Positions 1-8,519 of a stretch of DNA of 64,000 nt are shown one piece after another. The stretch comes from an uncultured Polaribacter sp. Its GTDB lineage: Bacteria > Bacteroidota > Bacteroidia > Flavobacteriales > Flavobacteriaceae. The notes beneath the pieces are model-generated. The model was not told the DNA's origin. It ran no database searches and saw nothing but the letters and a program-made list of their open reading frames with translations. The stretch's first letter is position 1, and the number at the start of each line of letters is the position of its first letter. The DNA lies in contig CALSRX010000004.1 of the NCBI GenBank assembly GCA_943788865.1, positions 124,001-188,000 of the forward strand, given 5' to 3'. Both the position numbers and the translations under genes were made by a program.

Positions 1-467
1 CGATCAATCTCTAAAAAAGACTTCATTTTTTTAGGCAAAAAATCTCCAAACTGTACAAGCATATCATCCCAACTTAGCAGTTCTTCAGGTTGTTTTATCT
101 TTCCCTCTAGTTCTTGTTGATGTTCATGCCCTTTTTCTTGTTTGTGAAAAGAAGCAGATAGTATAAATATTGTTTTGTCTTTCTGTTTAGCCGTAACTCT
201 TCTTGTAGAAAAACTACCACCGTTTCTCATAATATTTACTTCATAAGTAATAGGCAATTCTAAATCACCAGCCTCTAAAAAATAAGCGTGTAGAGAGTGT
301 AAAACACGTTCATTGGTAATGCTATTGTTAGCAGCACTTAATGCTTGTGCTAAAACCTGCCCTCCAAAAACATTTGGACTTCCAATGGTTTTACTAATTC
401 CAATGAACTCGTTTTCTTTCTTTTTTTCTAATGTAAGTACAGCAATTAAATCTTCTATAGAGGTCAT
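1..467 (-). CDS. tesB: Acyl-CoA thioesterase II (TesB), 5' part; 3' end outside window
   Basis: This reading frame starts at an ATG at 467 and runs off the left edge, giving the first 155 residues of a protein that is usually about 280-290 residues long. It begins MTSIEDLIAVLTLEKKKENE and carries the hotdog-fold N-terminal features of TesB: NVFGGQVLAQALSAA, VLHSLHAYFLEAGD and MRNGGSFSTRRVTAKQ. TesB enzymes hydrolyse medium- and long-chain acyl-CoA to free acid and CoA in the cytoplasm. A perfect Bacteroidota -7 box lies 20 bp upstream on the same strand, so it probably has its own promoter. The C-terminal hotdog repeat with the catalytic residues is outside the window. Confidence 0.9.
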   Translation of the reverse strand, partial: MTSIEDLIAVLTLEKKKENEFIGISKTIGSPNVFGGQVLAQALSAANNSITNERVLHSLHAYFLEAGDLELPITYEVNIMRNGGSFSTRRVTAKQKDKTIFILSASFHKQEKGHEHQQELEGKIKQPEELLSWDDMLVQFGDFLPKKMKSFLEID

Positions 468-486
468 AAATGGAATTCATTTTTTA

Positions 487-494
487 CAAATATA
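487..494 (-). promoter_or_regulatory. -7 box TATATTTG for tesB
   Basis: Read on the minus strand this is a perfect match to the Bacteroidota -7 consensus TAnnTTTG, 20 bp upstream of the tesB start. The match is seen; promoter function is inferred. Confidence 0.55.
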
Positions 495-501
495 AAGAGA
501 T

Positions 502-1680
502 TTAATGGGTTAAGGTTTTAGATTTAAAAGGTTTTTGCTGTTTAAAAGGTTTGGTTTCAATATAACTTAAGAAATGTTTTATAAATTTATTTGTCAATGT
601 TTTTTTATGGCGGATATAACAAGTTAAATCTTCTGGAACAGCTCCAATAGACGTTTTAATTTCGCTTGCTGTTCTTCCAAAATTAATCACTTTTAATTCT
701 TTATCTATAGCTATTTGAACATAATCATATAACATCCGTTGGTAAATAGCCAGTTCTTTATTCAAAGAATAATCAATTCCAACAAAATGCGCATCTAAAG
801 AAACAGTATTTATTATGCCAGACATAAAGCCAACTATTTTATCATGATACCAATAGGTTTTTAGCACATAATTATCACCCAAATTCCTTTTTAGAGAAAG
901 ATATGTTTCTACATTAAATTTACCCAAATTAAACTCTGCTTTATCAGAAACCGTTTTATATAATTGGGCAATTTCAGGCAACAATTTTTGAATATTTTCA
1001 ACAGTGCTCTCTTTAACAACCAAAGGAGTACTTAATTTTAACGCCCGATTTGCTTTTATTCGAAATTTGGTTTTCATTGCCCCTAAATAATCACTTAAAC
1101 TTTTCCAATTTGTATCTAAATATAGTGCCATATTTGGTTCTACATTAAACGAATAATAGTTAAGATCATGTAATTCATTACTGACAACTAATGAATCTTT
1201 GATAAAATCTTTGATTAAATAAATAGAAATATCTTTTGCTGGGGGCTGAGAAGAAACTGCCTTTATTAAGTTTTTTATAACCTCTTGTTTGTTTTGATTT
1301 TCTTTGATAAAAACTCCGTGTTCTCCACTCACAAAAACATTACCACAGACTAATAATTTTATAGGCTTTAACTTAGGAAAAAGACCTAATTGCCTTCCAA
1401 AACATTTTAATCGGTGAAAATTTTTGTTTAACGAGCTTTCAATTTGTTCTAAAGGAAAAAGTATAATTTGAATACTTGCAAAAGCGATAGCATGATTTTC
1501 TTTATTAAATAAAACCAGATAAGAAAAGGTAATTTGAGGGTTGTTTTTTTCTAAAGAAATTAGATAATCTGGATGAAAATAGACACTTGCACTACACTGT
1601 AATTCTGTCCAAACTTCTTGTGTAATTTCATTTACAGAAGAGTAAAAAATGGCGCTATTATTATTTTTATAAAAAGTCAA
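502..1680 (-). CDS. GNAT-superfamily (FemAB/BioF2-like) acyltransferase, function unknown
   Basis: A 392-residue soluble protein without signal peptide or membrane segment. The C-terminal half (about residues 170-370) looks like the GNAT fold of the FemAB/BioF2-type proteins: an RIKANRALK-like basic stretch, a strand-turn region YWYHDKIVGFMSGIIN, and then INFGRTASEIKTSIGAVPED, which is typical of this Bacteroidota family. Such proteins are often annotated as peptidoglycan- or lipid-related N-acyltransferases, but the substrate is unknown. It lies alone between tesB and the divergent Crp/Fnr gene. The start at 1680 is supported by a TATTTTCG near-consensus -7 box at 1702-1709. Its family placement is by resemblance, not by a search. 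Confidence 0.6.
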   Translation of the reverse strand: MTFYKNNNSAIFYSSVNEITQEVWTELQCSASVYFHPDYLISLEKNNPQITFSYLVLFNKENHAIAFASIQIILFPLEQIESSLNKNFHRLKCFGRQLGLFPKLKPIKLLVCGNVFVSGEHGVFIKENQNKQEVIKNLIKAVSSQPPAKDISIYLIKDFIKDSLVVSNELHDLNYYSFNVEPNMALYLDTNWKSLSDYLGAMKTKFRIKANRALKLSTPLVVKESTVENIQKLLPEIAQLYKTVSDKAEFNLGKFNVETYLSLKRNLGDNYVLKTYWYHDKIVGFMSGIINTVSLDAHFVGIDYSLNKELAIYQRMLYDYVQIAIDKELKVINFGRTASEIKTSIGAVPEDLTCYIRHKKTLTNKFIKHFLSYIETKPFKQQKPFKSKTLTH

Positions 1681-1701
1681 ATTCTTTTCTTAATTTACCT
1701 T

Positions 1702-1709
1702 CGAAAATA
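1702..1709 (-). promoter_or_regulatory. -7 box TATTTTCG for the GNAT gene
   Basis: One mismatch to TAnnTTTG on the minus strand, 21 bp upstream of the ATG at 1680. Function is inferred from position. Confidence 0.4.
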
Positions 1710-1808
1710 CAAAAAGAAAAACAACCTTCTTACACAGCAGAACAAACTTTTTTTAATTTTAAAAAGGTATCGATTTAATTGTATTTTTATAAAACTAAAA
1801 AATAGTAC

Positions 1809-2471
1809 ATGCAACCAGATTTCAATTTTAATTACGCCCACCTTTTTGAAGAGGAATTATTACAAGAAATTCTTTCTATTGGTGAATATAAAAAAGTAAA
1901 AGAAGGCACAGAATTAATTGATATCGGAAGCGATATAGAGTTTATGCCTCTTATTATTACAGGTGCTGTAAAAATTTTAAGAGAAGACGAAAATGGTGAT
2001 GAATTGGTATTGTATTTTATAGAACAAGGAGACACTTGCGCCATGACAATTACTTGTTGTATTGGACAAACAAAAAGTAAAATAAGAGCAGTTACAGAGG
2101 TAGAAACTAAATTATTGATGATTCCAATTCAAAAAATTAGTGATTGGATGATTAAATATCAAACATGGCAAATGTTTATTTTGCAAAGCTATCACGAAAG
2201 AATGCAAGAGTTATTAGAAGCTATTGATACCATTGCTTTTTTAAATATGGATGAGCGATTGCTAAAGTATTTAAAAGATAAAGCCATGATCAATAGAAAC
2301 GAGGTTATTCAGGTAACTCATAAAGAAATTGCGAACGATATGCATACTTCCAGGGTTGTTGTTTCTAGACTTTTAAAAGCTTTAGAAATTAAAGGAGAAA
2401 TTAAATTACATAGAAATCAGATAAAAGTTTTAAAACCTTTAAGCATTTGTGTAACATCTGTTACTTTTTAA
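1809..2471 (+). CDS. Crp/Fnr-family transcriptional regulator
   Basis: A 220-residue protein of the usual Crp/Fnr length. Residues about 25-120 form the cyclic-nucleotide-binding-like barrel (EGTELIDIGSDIEFMPLIIT, GDELVLYFIEQGDTCAM). A long dimerisation helix follows, and the C-terminal winged helix carries VTHKEIANDMHTSRVVVSRLLKALE as its helix-turn-helix. The tandem cysteines in TITCCIG are common in Bacteroidota members of this family and are not the Fnr iron-sulfur cysteine set. In relatives such regulators often sit beside thioredoxin or rubredoxin genes and respond to oxygen or redox stress; here a thioredoxin remnant follows 33 bp downstream. The ligand cannot be told from sequence. 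Confidence 0.9.
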   Translation: MQPDFNFNYAHLFEEELLQEILSIGEYKKVKEGTELIDIGSDIEFMPLIITGAVKILREDENGDELVLYFIEQGDTCAMTITCCIGQTKSKIRAVTEVETKLLMIPIQKISDWMIKYQTWQMFILQSYHERMQELLEAIDTIAFLNMDERLLKYLKDKAMINRNEVIQVTHKEIANDMHTSRVVVSRLLKALEIKGEIKLHRNQIKVLKPLSICVTSVTF

Positions 2472-2504
2472 TTCAGGTATCATACTAATTTTACTATAAA
2501 AAAA

Positions 2505-2610
2505 ATGAGTAAATTTTCTGAAATTATTAACCAAAAACAAACCTGTTTTAGTAGACTTTTTTGCAGATTGGTGTGGACCTTGTAAAATGATGAGCCCAAT
2601 TTTAAAAGAA
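2505..2610 (+). pseudogene. trxA: Thioredoxin, 5' remnant (frameshifted and truncated)
   Basis: An ATG at 2505 opens [10 protein letters not shown], then an A-run at about 2530-2535 is one base too long. The next frame continues as [20 protein letters not shown], the thioredoxin strand with its complete WCGPC redox motif. The reading then passes without a break into MarR-type sequence at about 2605-2613, so some 55-60 C-terminal residues of a normal 100-residue thioredoxin are missing. This is seen directly: a thioredoxin head joined to another gene's tail. It is either a genomic deletion or an assembly deletion, and it cannot make a working thioredoxin as given. Confidence 0.8.
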
Positions 2611-2797
2611 GATAAAAGAATTAACAACGTTTTTATTACACCATTAGGAAAAGAAATGTTTGTACAAACCAGACCCATGATAAAAAAAAACAATGGATAT
2701 CATGGAAAAAGACATTTCAAAAAAAGAAAAACAAATAATGATATCATTATTAAAAAAAATTCAAAACGAACTTTGCTTAACTATAGAGTCTTTATAA
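2611..2797 (+). pseudogene. MarR-family regulator, 3' remnant
   Basis: The frame entering from the thioredoxin remnant reads [17 protein letters not shown], which matches the wing and following helix of MarR-type winged-helix repressors (wing, then TPLG). A nine-base A-run at 2682-2690 shifts the frame. After removing one A it continues as [19 protein letters not shown] and ends at a TAA at 2795-2797, the usual C-terminal dimerisation helix. Only about the last 60 residues remain, and the DNA-recognition helix is gone. Its place 9 bp before an RND efflux operon suggests it was the local repressor of that operon. The family call rests on short motifs. Confidence 0.65.
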
Positions 2798-2806
2798 CTA
2801 ATTAGC

Positions 2807-3919
2807 ATGAGAAAAATTATTCTTTCAGTACTGGGTTTATTATTAATTGCCGCAGCTTTACTATTATCAAAAAGCATGATTGATAACAAACAAAAACCAA
2901 AACCAAGATACAGTAAAACAATAAAAACTGTTTTTGTAGAAAATGTAACAAATAAAGAAATTCCGATTGTCATCAAAGCAAGTGGAAATTTAGTTGCCAA
3001 AATAAAATAGAACTCTTTTCGGAGGTTCAAGGGGTTTTACATACCACAAAAAAAGAATTTAAAGTTGGGGTAAACTTTTTAGAAAACGAAACGCTTTTAA
3101 ACATTAATAGCGATGAATTTTATGCAAGTTTACAATCTCAAAAAAAGCAACTTAATCAATAGCATTACAGCAATAATGCCAGACATTCGATTAGACTTTC
3201 CAAAAGAGTTTAACAAATGGCAAACGTATTTAAATAACTTTGATTTAAACAATGCCACACCAAAGCTACCAAGCTTTTCTACAGATAAAGAAAAATATTT
3301 TGTTTCGGGAAAAGGAATTACTACAGGTTATTTTAATGTAAAAAACTTAGAAGTTAAGTTAAAAAAGTACAGTATAAAAGCACCTTATAAAGGTATTTTA
3401 ACAGAAACTTTTGTTACAGATGGAACCTTGGTAAGAGCGGGACAAAAATTAGGAGAATTTATAGATCCATCTATTTTTGAAATGGAAGTATCTATCAATG
3501 CTGCATTTGCAGATTTACTAAAAATTGGAAATACTGTTTCTTTAACAAACTTAGAAAGAACAAAAACATACGAAGGAAAAGTTGTTCGTGTTAACGGTAA
3601 AGTAGATTTAGCCTCTCAAACGGTAAAAGTATTTATAGAAGTTGCTCATAAAGACCTAAAAGACGGAATGTATTTAGAAGCCCATGTTGTAGCAAAATCA
3701 GAGAAAAATGCTTTTGAAGTTTCAAGAAAATTATTGATAAATAACAACAGCGTTTATACAGTTAAAGACACTATTTTAAAACTTATCGAAGTGAACCCTG
3801 TGTATTTTAATGCAGAAACAGTAGTGATTAAAGGATTATCAAATAACACATCGGTTTTAACCCAATCTGTTCCAGGAGCATTTGACGGAATGGTTGTTAA
3901 AATTCAAAAAAACAACTAA
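2807..3919 (+). pseudogene. RND efflux periplasmic adaptor (MFP/HlyD family), two frameshifts
   Basis: The gene starts MRKIILSVLGLLLIAAALLL (membrane anchor or signal segment). Frame 1 stops after VIKASGNLVAK at about 3008. A second frame then reads ELFSEVQGVLHTTKKEFKVG, and a third, from about 3140 onward, reads LINSITAIMPDIRLDFP to the end. All three together give one adaptor of about 370 residues with the lipoyl half-motif YSIKAPYKGILTETFVTDGT, a beta-barrel region and a membrane-proximal domain. Both breaks lie in A-rich runs (about 2999-3008 and the A7 at about 3139). It ends 3 bp before the RND pump. In the cell it would bridge the pump and the TolC channel. As given it would not be made full length; sequence error or recent inactivation are both possible. 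Confidence 0.85.
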
Positions 3920-3922
3920 CAG

Positions 3923-6900
3923 ATGAAAAAAATAATTACATATTTCATCAAATACCCTGTTGCAGTTAACGTTTTTATTATTGCGTTTGTAGCCTTTGGT
4001 ATTATTGGTATTTTAGGAATGAAATCTTCCTTTTTTCCTTTGGTAGATTCGCAATTAATTAGCATTAACCTTACCTATCCAGGAGCTTCACCAGAAGAAA
4101 TTGAAGAAGGAGTTGTCTTAAAAATTGAAGACAATTTAAAAGGAATTGTAGGGGTAGAACGAGGAACATCAGTATCTCGAGAAAATTCTGCTTCGGTAAA
4201 TGTAGAGGTTGTAAAAGGTAAAAACATAGATATTGTTTTATCAGATGTAAAAAATGCGGTTGATAGAGTTCCTTCTTTTCCATCCGGAATGGAACCGCCA
4301 GTAATTGCAAAAGTAGAATCTGTTAGACCAACCATTAGTTTTACAATTAGCGGAGACGGGTTGTCTTTAAAGTCGTTGAAAGATTATGCTAGAACAATTG
4401 AGAACGACTTAAGAAGTTTAGACGGAATTTCACAAGTTTCACTTTCTGGATTTCCTGCAGAAGAAATAGAAATTTCTGTGAGAGAAAATGATTTACGCGC
4501 ATATAAATTATCTATTACAGAAGTAACAAATGCGGTTAGAAATACAAACCTTTTAATTACAGGAGGTAATATTAAAACTGCAGAAGAAGATTATTTAATT
4601 AGAGCAAGAAACCGATCTTATTACGGTGTAGAATTGCAAAATTTAATTGTAAGAACTACTACTGCCGGAAACATTATTAGACTTAAAGATATTGCAGAGG
4701 TAAAAGATACTTGGTCAGAAAATCCAGATAGACTTTATTATAACGGAGACGTTGCAATCAATGTAACTGTTAGTAACACCAACAATGAAGATTTAATTTC
4801 ATCGGCAGAAAAAATTAAAGAATACATTTATAAGTTTAACCAACAAAACAGCAATGTTACGTTAAACATTTCTAGTGATGCTTCTATAACACTAAATCAA
4901 AGAACACAGCTATTGTTAGAAAATGGAATCATGGGAATTCTTTTGGTTTTGTTCTTTCTTGCACTATTTTTAAATGCTAGATTGGCTTTTTGGGTAGCAT
5001 TTGGTTTGCCAATTTCTTTTTTAGGAATGTTTATTTTTGCAGCTCAATTAGGGGTAACGATAAACGTGTTGTCTCTTTTTGGGATGATCATCGTAATTGG
5101 TATTTTAGTTGATGATGGTATTGTAATTGGAGAAAATATTTACCACCATTATTACGACTTAGGAAAGTCTAAAATTCGCGCAGCAATTGACGGCACTATG
5201 GAGGTTATCCCTCCAATTGTTTCTGCAATTTTAACAACGATCATTGCTTTTTCTACCTTCTTTTTTGTAGACGGAAGAATAGGAAGTTTCTTCGGAGAAG
5301 TTTCTATAATTGTAATATTAACATTAAGCGTTTCACTAGTAGAAGCTTTAATTATACTTCCTGCACACATTGCACATTCAAAAGCACTTTCTAGAAGAAA
5401 AGAAGAACAAGGTATTGAAAAGAAGCAAAATAAAATTGAAGCATTTTTTAGAAATGCAAATAAAAAAGCAGACGGATTATTAGTCTTTGTTAGAGACACT
5501 TATTTTGTCCCTTTTTTACGTTTTTCTATAAAAAATAAAGTGTTTGCTTTTGCCATTCCAATAGCTTTGTTAACATTTAGCTTTGGAGCGATTGGTGGAG
5601 GAACGGTAAAAACATCATTTTTCCCTTCTATTGCCAGTGATCGAATTCAGGTTACTCTAAAAATGCCACAAGGAACCAACGATCAAATTACAGATTCTAT
5701 CATTTCTGTGATTGAAGATAAAGTATGGTTAGTGAGTGAAGAATTTACAAAAAGACAATCTGATAATTCAAGAGTTGTACAAAACGTAATCAAAAGAGTT
5801 GGACCAGGAACAGCAAACGCAACTTTAACCATAAACTTGTTGCCTGGAGAATCTAGAGAGTTTTCATCTCCAGAAATTACCAACGCTATAAGAGAAAAAG
5901 TTGGCAAAGTATACAGTGCAGAAAGCCTCATCTTTGGTTCTGGAGGAAACTTTGGAGGAAGCCCGGTTGCAGTTTCTTTATTAGGAAATAATATTTCTGA
6001 ACTAAAAGCAGCAAAAGAATTGCTGAAAGCAGAGCTAGAAAAAAACCCTTTACTAAAAGATATTTCGGATAATGATCCTGCCGGAATCAAAGAAGTTCGT
6101 ATTAAATTAAAAGACAATGCGTACTTGTTAGGGTTGAATTTACAATCAGTAATGAGTCAAGTTCGTTTTGCGTTCTTTGGATCACAAGCACAACGTTTTC
6201 AACGGGGACAAGATGAAATTAAAGTCTGGGTTCGTTATAACAAAAAAGACAGATCTTCTATTAAAAATTTAGATGATATGCGTGTGATTACGCCAACCAA
6301 CGAGCGAGTTCCTTTTTCGGAAATAGCAACTTATGAGATAGAGCGTGGAGACATCGCTATTAATCATTTAAGTGGAAAAAGAGAGATTCAGATTACTGCA
6401 GACATGAAAACTCCTGGTGAAAGCGCAACCGACATCTTAGAAGATGTAAAAGTGCGTATTATGCCAGAAATTACGTCTAAATATGCTACTGTAACACCTT
6501 TATACGAAGGACAAAACAGAGAAGCTAAAAAGACAATTGATTCTGTAAAAATTATTGGACCAATTATTTTAATCTTAATTTATATGGTTATTGCTTTTAC
6601 ATTTAGATCATATAGTCAACCAATTTTATTGATTTTACTAATCCCTTTTAGTATGATTGGAGTTGTTTGGGGACATTATTTTCACAATTTTTCAATTGGT
6701 ATTCTATCGTGGTTAGGAATTATTGCCTTAATAGGTATTATGGTAAATGACGGTCTTGTGCTCATTGGAAAATTCAATACCTATCTAAAAGAAGGAATGA
6801 AATATGACGAGGCCTTAATCCAAGCAGGAAAATCTCGTTTTAGAGCAATTGTTCTAACCTCGTTAACCACGGTAGCAGGTTTAGCACCATTATTATTAGA

Positions 6901-7120
6901 AAAAAGTAGACAAGCTCAATTCTTAAAACCAATGGCAATTTCTATTTCTTATGGAATTGCAATTGCAACCATTTTAACATTGATTTTATTACCATTATTG
7001 CTCTCTGTTTCTAACCAAATTAAAGTTTGGATCAAATGGTTAAAAACTGGAGAAAGAGTAACAAAAGAAGAAGTTGAAAGAGCAATTATCGAATCTAAAT
7101 TTGTACATGATGAAGCATAA
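3923..7120 (+). CDS. RND-type efflux pump, inner-membrane permease (AcrB/MMPL-like HAE family)
   Basis: A 1065-residue protein of normal RND length with the two-fold repeat: a transmembrane segment near residue 15, a large periplasmic loop, a membrane block at about 335-490, a second periplasmic loop, and a membrane block at about 880-1035. The loop motif LTYPGASPEEIEEGVVLKIE and the TM4 motif GILVDDGIVIGENI, with the proton-relay aspartate pair, are clear. The second half repeats this as GIMVNDGLVLIGKF. It exports small hydrophobic molecules using the proton gradient together with the adaptor upstream and the TolC-type protein downstream. It has no stops despite the broken adaptor gene before it, which argues that the operon was functional until recently or that the adaptor breaks are errors. 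Confidence 0.95.
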   Translation: MKKIITYFIKYPVAVNVFIIAFVAFGIIGILGMKSSFFPLVDSQLISINLTYPGASPEEIEEGVVLKIEDNLKGIVGVERGTSVSRENSASVNVEVVKGKNIDIVLSDVKNAVDRVPSFPSGMEPPVIAKVESVRPTISFTISGDGLSLKSLKDYARTIENDLRSLDGISQVSLSGFPAEEIEISVRENDLRAYKLSITEVTNAVRNTNLLITGGNIKTAEEDYLIRARNRSYYGVELQNLIVRTTTAGNIIRLKDIAEVKDTWSENPDRLYYNGDVAINVTVSNTNNEDLISSAEKIKEYIYKFNQQNSNVTLNISSDASITLNQRTQLLLENGIMGILLVLFFLALFLNARLAFWVAFGLPISFLGMFIFAAQLGVTINVLSLFGMIIVIGILVDDGIVIGENIYHHYYDLGKSKIRAAIDGTMEVIPPIVSAILTTIIAFSTFFFVDGRIGSFFGEVSIIVILTLSVSLVEALIILPAHIAHSKALSRRKEEQGIEKKQNKIEAFFRNANKKADGLLVFVRDTYFVPFLRFSIKNKVFAFAIPIALLTFSFGAIGGGTVKTSFFPSIASDRIQVTLKMPQGTNDQITDSIISVIEDKVWLVSEEFTKRQSDNSRVVQNVIKRVGPGTANATLTINLLPGESREFSSPEITNAIREKVGKVYSAESLIFGSGGNFGGSPVAVSLLGNNISELKAAKELLKAELEKNPLLKDISDNDPAGIKEVRIKLKDNAYLLGLNLQSVMSQVRFAFFGSQAQRFQRGQDEIKVWVRYNKKDRSSIKNLDDMRVITPTNERVPFSEIATYEIERGDIAINHLSGKREIQITADMKTPGESATDILEDVKVRIMPEITSKYATVTPLYEGQNREAKKTIDSVKIIGPIILILIYMVIAFTFRSYSQPILLILLIPFSMIGVVWGHYFHNFSIGILSWLGIIALIGIMVNDGLVLIGKFNTYLKEGMKYDEALIQAGKSRFRAIVLTSLTTVAGLAPLLLEKSRQAQFLKPMAISISYGIAIATILTLILLPLLLSVSNQIKVWIKWLKTGERVTKEEVERAIIESKFVHDEA

Positions 7121-8426
7121 AATATACATACTCATTTTAATCGGAGCCCTTTCTTTTCAATCAAAGGCTCAGCAGATTTTAACAAAAAAAGAAGCGTTAA
7201 AAATTACGTTAGAAAATAATTACGGAATTAAAATTGCAACCAATAATATTGAAATTGCAAAAAACAATAAAAATATTTTAAATGCTAATTTTTTACCAAC
7301 GGTATCAGCAGCAACCGGATCAAATTATAGACGAGACAATCAAGAAATAACCAGACAAGATGGAAGTTCTACAAGTGTTGATGGAGCAGTGACAAAATCA
7401 TACAACGCATCTGTAAATTTAAATTATACAATTTTTGATGGCTTAGGAAGAAAATACAATTACGAAGCATTAAAAGAAACCTATAATTTATCAGAGCTGC
7501 AAGCAAGAGAAACCATAGAAAACACGTATTTGCAATTGTTTACTTTGTATTTTCAAATTGCTAGATTGTCAGAAAACAACAACAATTTAAAAGAGGCTCT
7601 AAACATTTCTAAGCAACGTTTAGAAAGAGCAAAATACAAACATGAATTTGGGCAATCTACGAAGTTAGAATTGTTGAATGCAGAAGTAGATGTAAATAAT
7701 GATAGTATTGCTTTTATCAATTCTAAGCAACAGTATTTAAATGCTAAAAGAAGCTTAAACATTGTTCTGGGACAGCAAAAAGAAATCACATACGATGTAG
7801 AAACAGAGGTTACCTTTAATAAATTAGTAAGTTTTGACGAACTGTTAAATAAGGTAAAAGCAAACAATGTGTTATTAAAAAAGACAGAAAAAAACCTTGC
7901 AATAAGTGAGTTTAATATTAAAATAAACAAAGCAAGTTATTTACCTAGAATAGGATTGACAACATCTTATGGGTGGAATAAAAGTCAAAATCCGGCTACA
8001 TCTTTTTTAGCACAATCAAACTCTAATGGATTAAACGCAGGATTAAACCTTACATGGAATATTTTTGATGGAGGAAACACAAAAACAAGAGTTGCCAATT
8101 CTAAAATTGCTTATGAAAATCAGCAAATTTTATTACAGCAACAAAATGAAACATTAGAAAATAATTTAAAAAATACACGGTCTATGTATAACAACAAATT
8201 ATTTGTTTTAAAAGCGCAAGAGAAAAATGTTACTTCTAGCCAAAATAATTTTGATAGAACTAAAGAAAGATACAATTTAGGGCAAGTAACCTCTATAGAA
8301 TTTAGACAAGCTCAAATTAACTTAATCAACAGTAAAACAGCATATAACAATACAAAATACGATGCTAAACTGATTGAATTAGAATTGTTACAATTAACAG
8401 GAGAGTTATTAAATACGGAGATTTAA
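7107..8426 (+). CDS. TolC-family outer-membrane efflux channel
   Basis: About 439 residues from tandem ATG codons at 7107 and 7110, overlapping the pump gene by 14 bp. The longer frame from 7074 lacks a signal peptide at its N-terminus, so the internal start followed by KHKIYILILIGALSFQSKAQ (signal peptide cut near KAQ) is preferred. Two OEP repeats are visible (about residues 20-215 and 235-430), each rich in coiled-coil heptads such as LKEALNISKQRLERAKYKHE and FDRTKERYNLGQVTSIEFRQ. It forms the outer-membrane duct of the tripartite pump. A strong terminator follows, so the operon is adaptor-pump-channel. Confidence 0.93.
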   Translation: MMKHKIYILILIGALSFQSKAQQILTKKEALKITLENNYGIKIATNNIEIAKNNKNILNANFLPTVSAATGSNYRRDNQEITRQDGSSTSVDGAVTKSYNASVNLNYTIFDGLGRKYNYEALKETYNLSELQARETIENTYLQLFTLYFQIARLSENNNNLKEALNISKQRLERAKYKHEFGQSTKLELLNAEVDVNNDSIAFINSKQQYLNAKRSLNIVLGQQKEITYDVETEVTFNKLVSFDELLNKVKANNVLLKKTEKNLAISEFNIKINKASYLPRIGLTTSYGWNKSQNPATSFLAQSNSNGLNAGLNLTWNIFDGGNTKTRVANSKIAYENQQILLQQQNETLENNLKNTRSMYNNKLFVLKAQEKNVTSSQNNFDRTKERYNLGQVTSIEFRQAQINLINSKTAYNNTKYDAKLIELELLQLTGELLNTEI

Positions 8427-8443
8427 GAGTGTATTAAAATCAT

Positions 8444-8479
8444 AAAAAGAGCATCAACAATTATTGATGCTCTTTTTTT
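8444..8479 (+). terminator. Rho-independent terminator after the efflux operon
   Basis: A perfect 10-bp stem (AGAGCATCAA at 8448-8457 with TTGATGCTCT at 8464-8473), a 6-nt loop, and a T-run after it. An A-run on the left arm makes it potentially bidirectional, also serving the convergent gene ending at 8520. Confidence 0.85.
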
Positions 8480-8519
8480 ATTTATACATAAGAGTGGCTA
8501 CCAAAAGAGCCTTTGACTC

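Noticed and set aside
313..495. Small plus-strand open frame over tesB
   Set aside because: It is the antisense shadow of the clearly coding TesB frame; no homology-like motif or promoter.
1618..1899. 93-codon plus-strand frame at the GNAT/Crp boundary
   Set aside because: Lysine/isoleucine-rich low-complexity translation, overlaps two better-supported genes in other frames.
2807..3140. Programmed frameshifting in the RND adaptor gene
   Set aside because: Two separate breaks, no slippery-site plus stem-loop arrangement seen, and the family is not known to use recoding; indels in A-runs are simpler.
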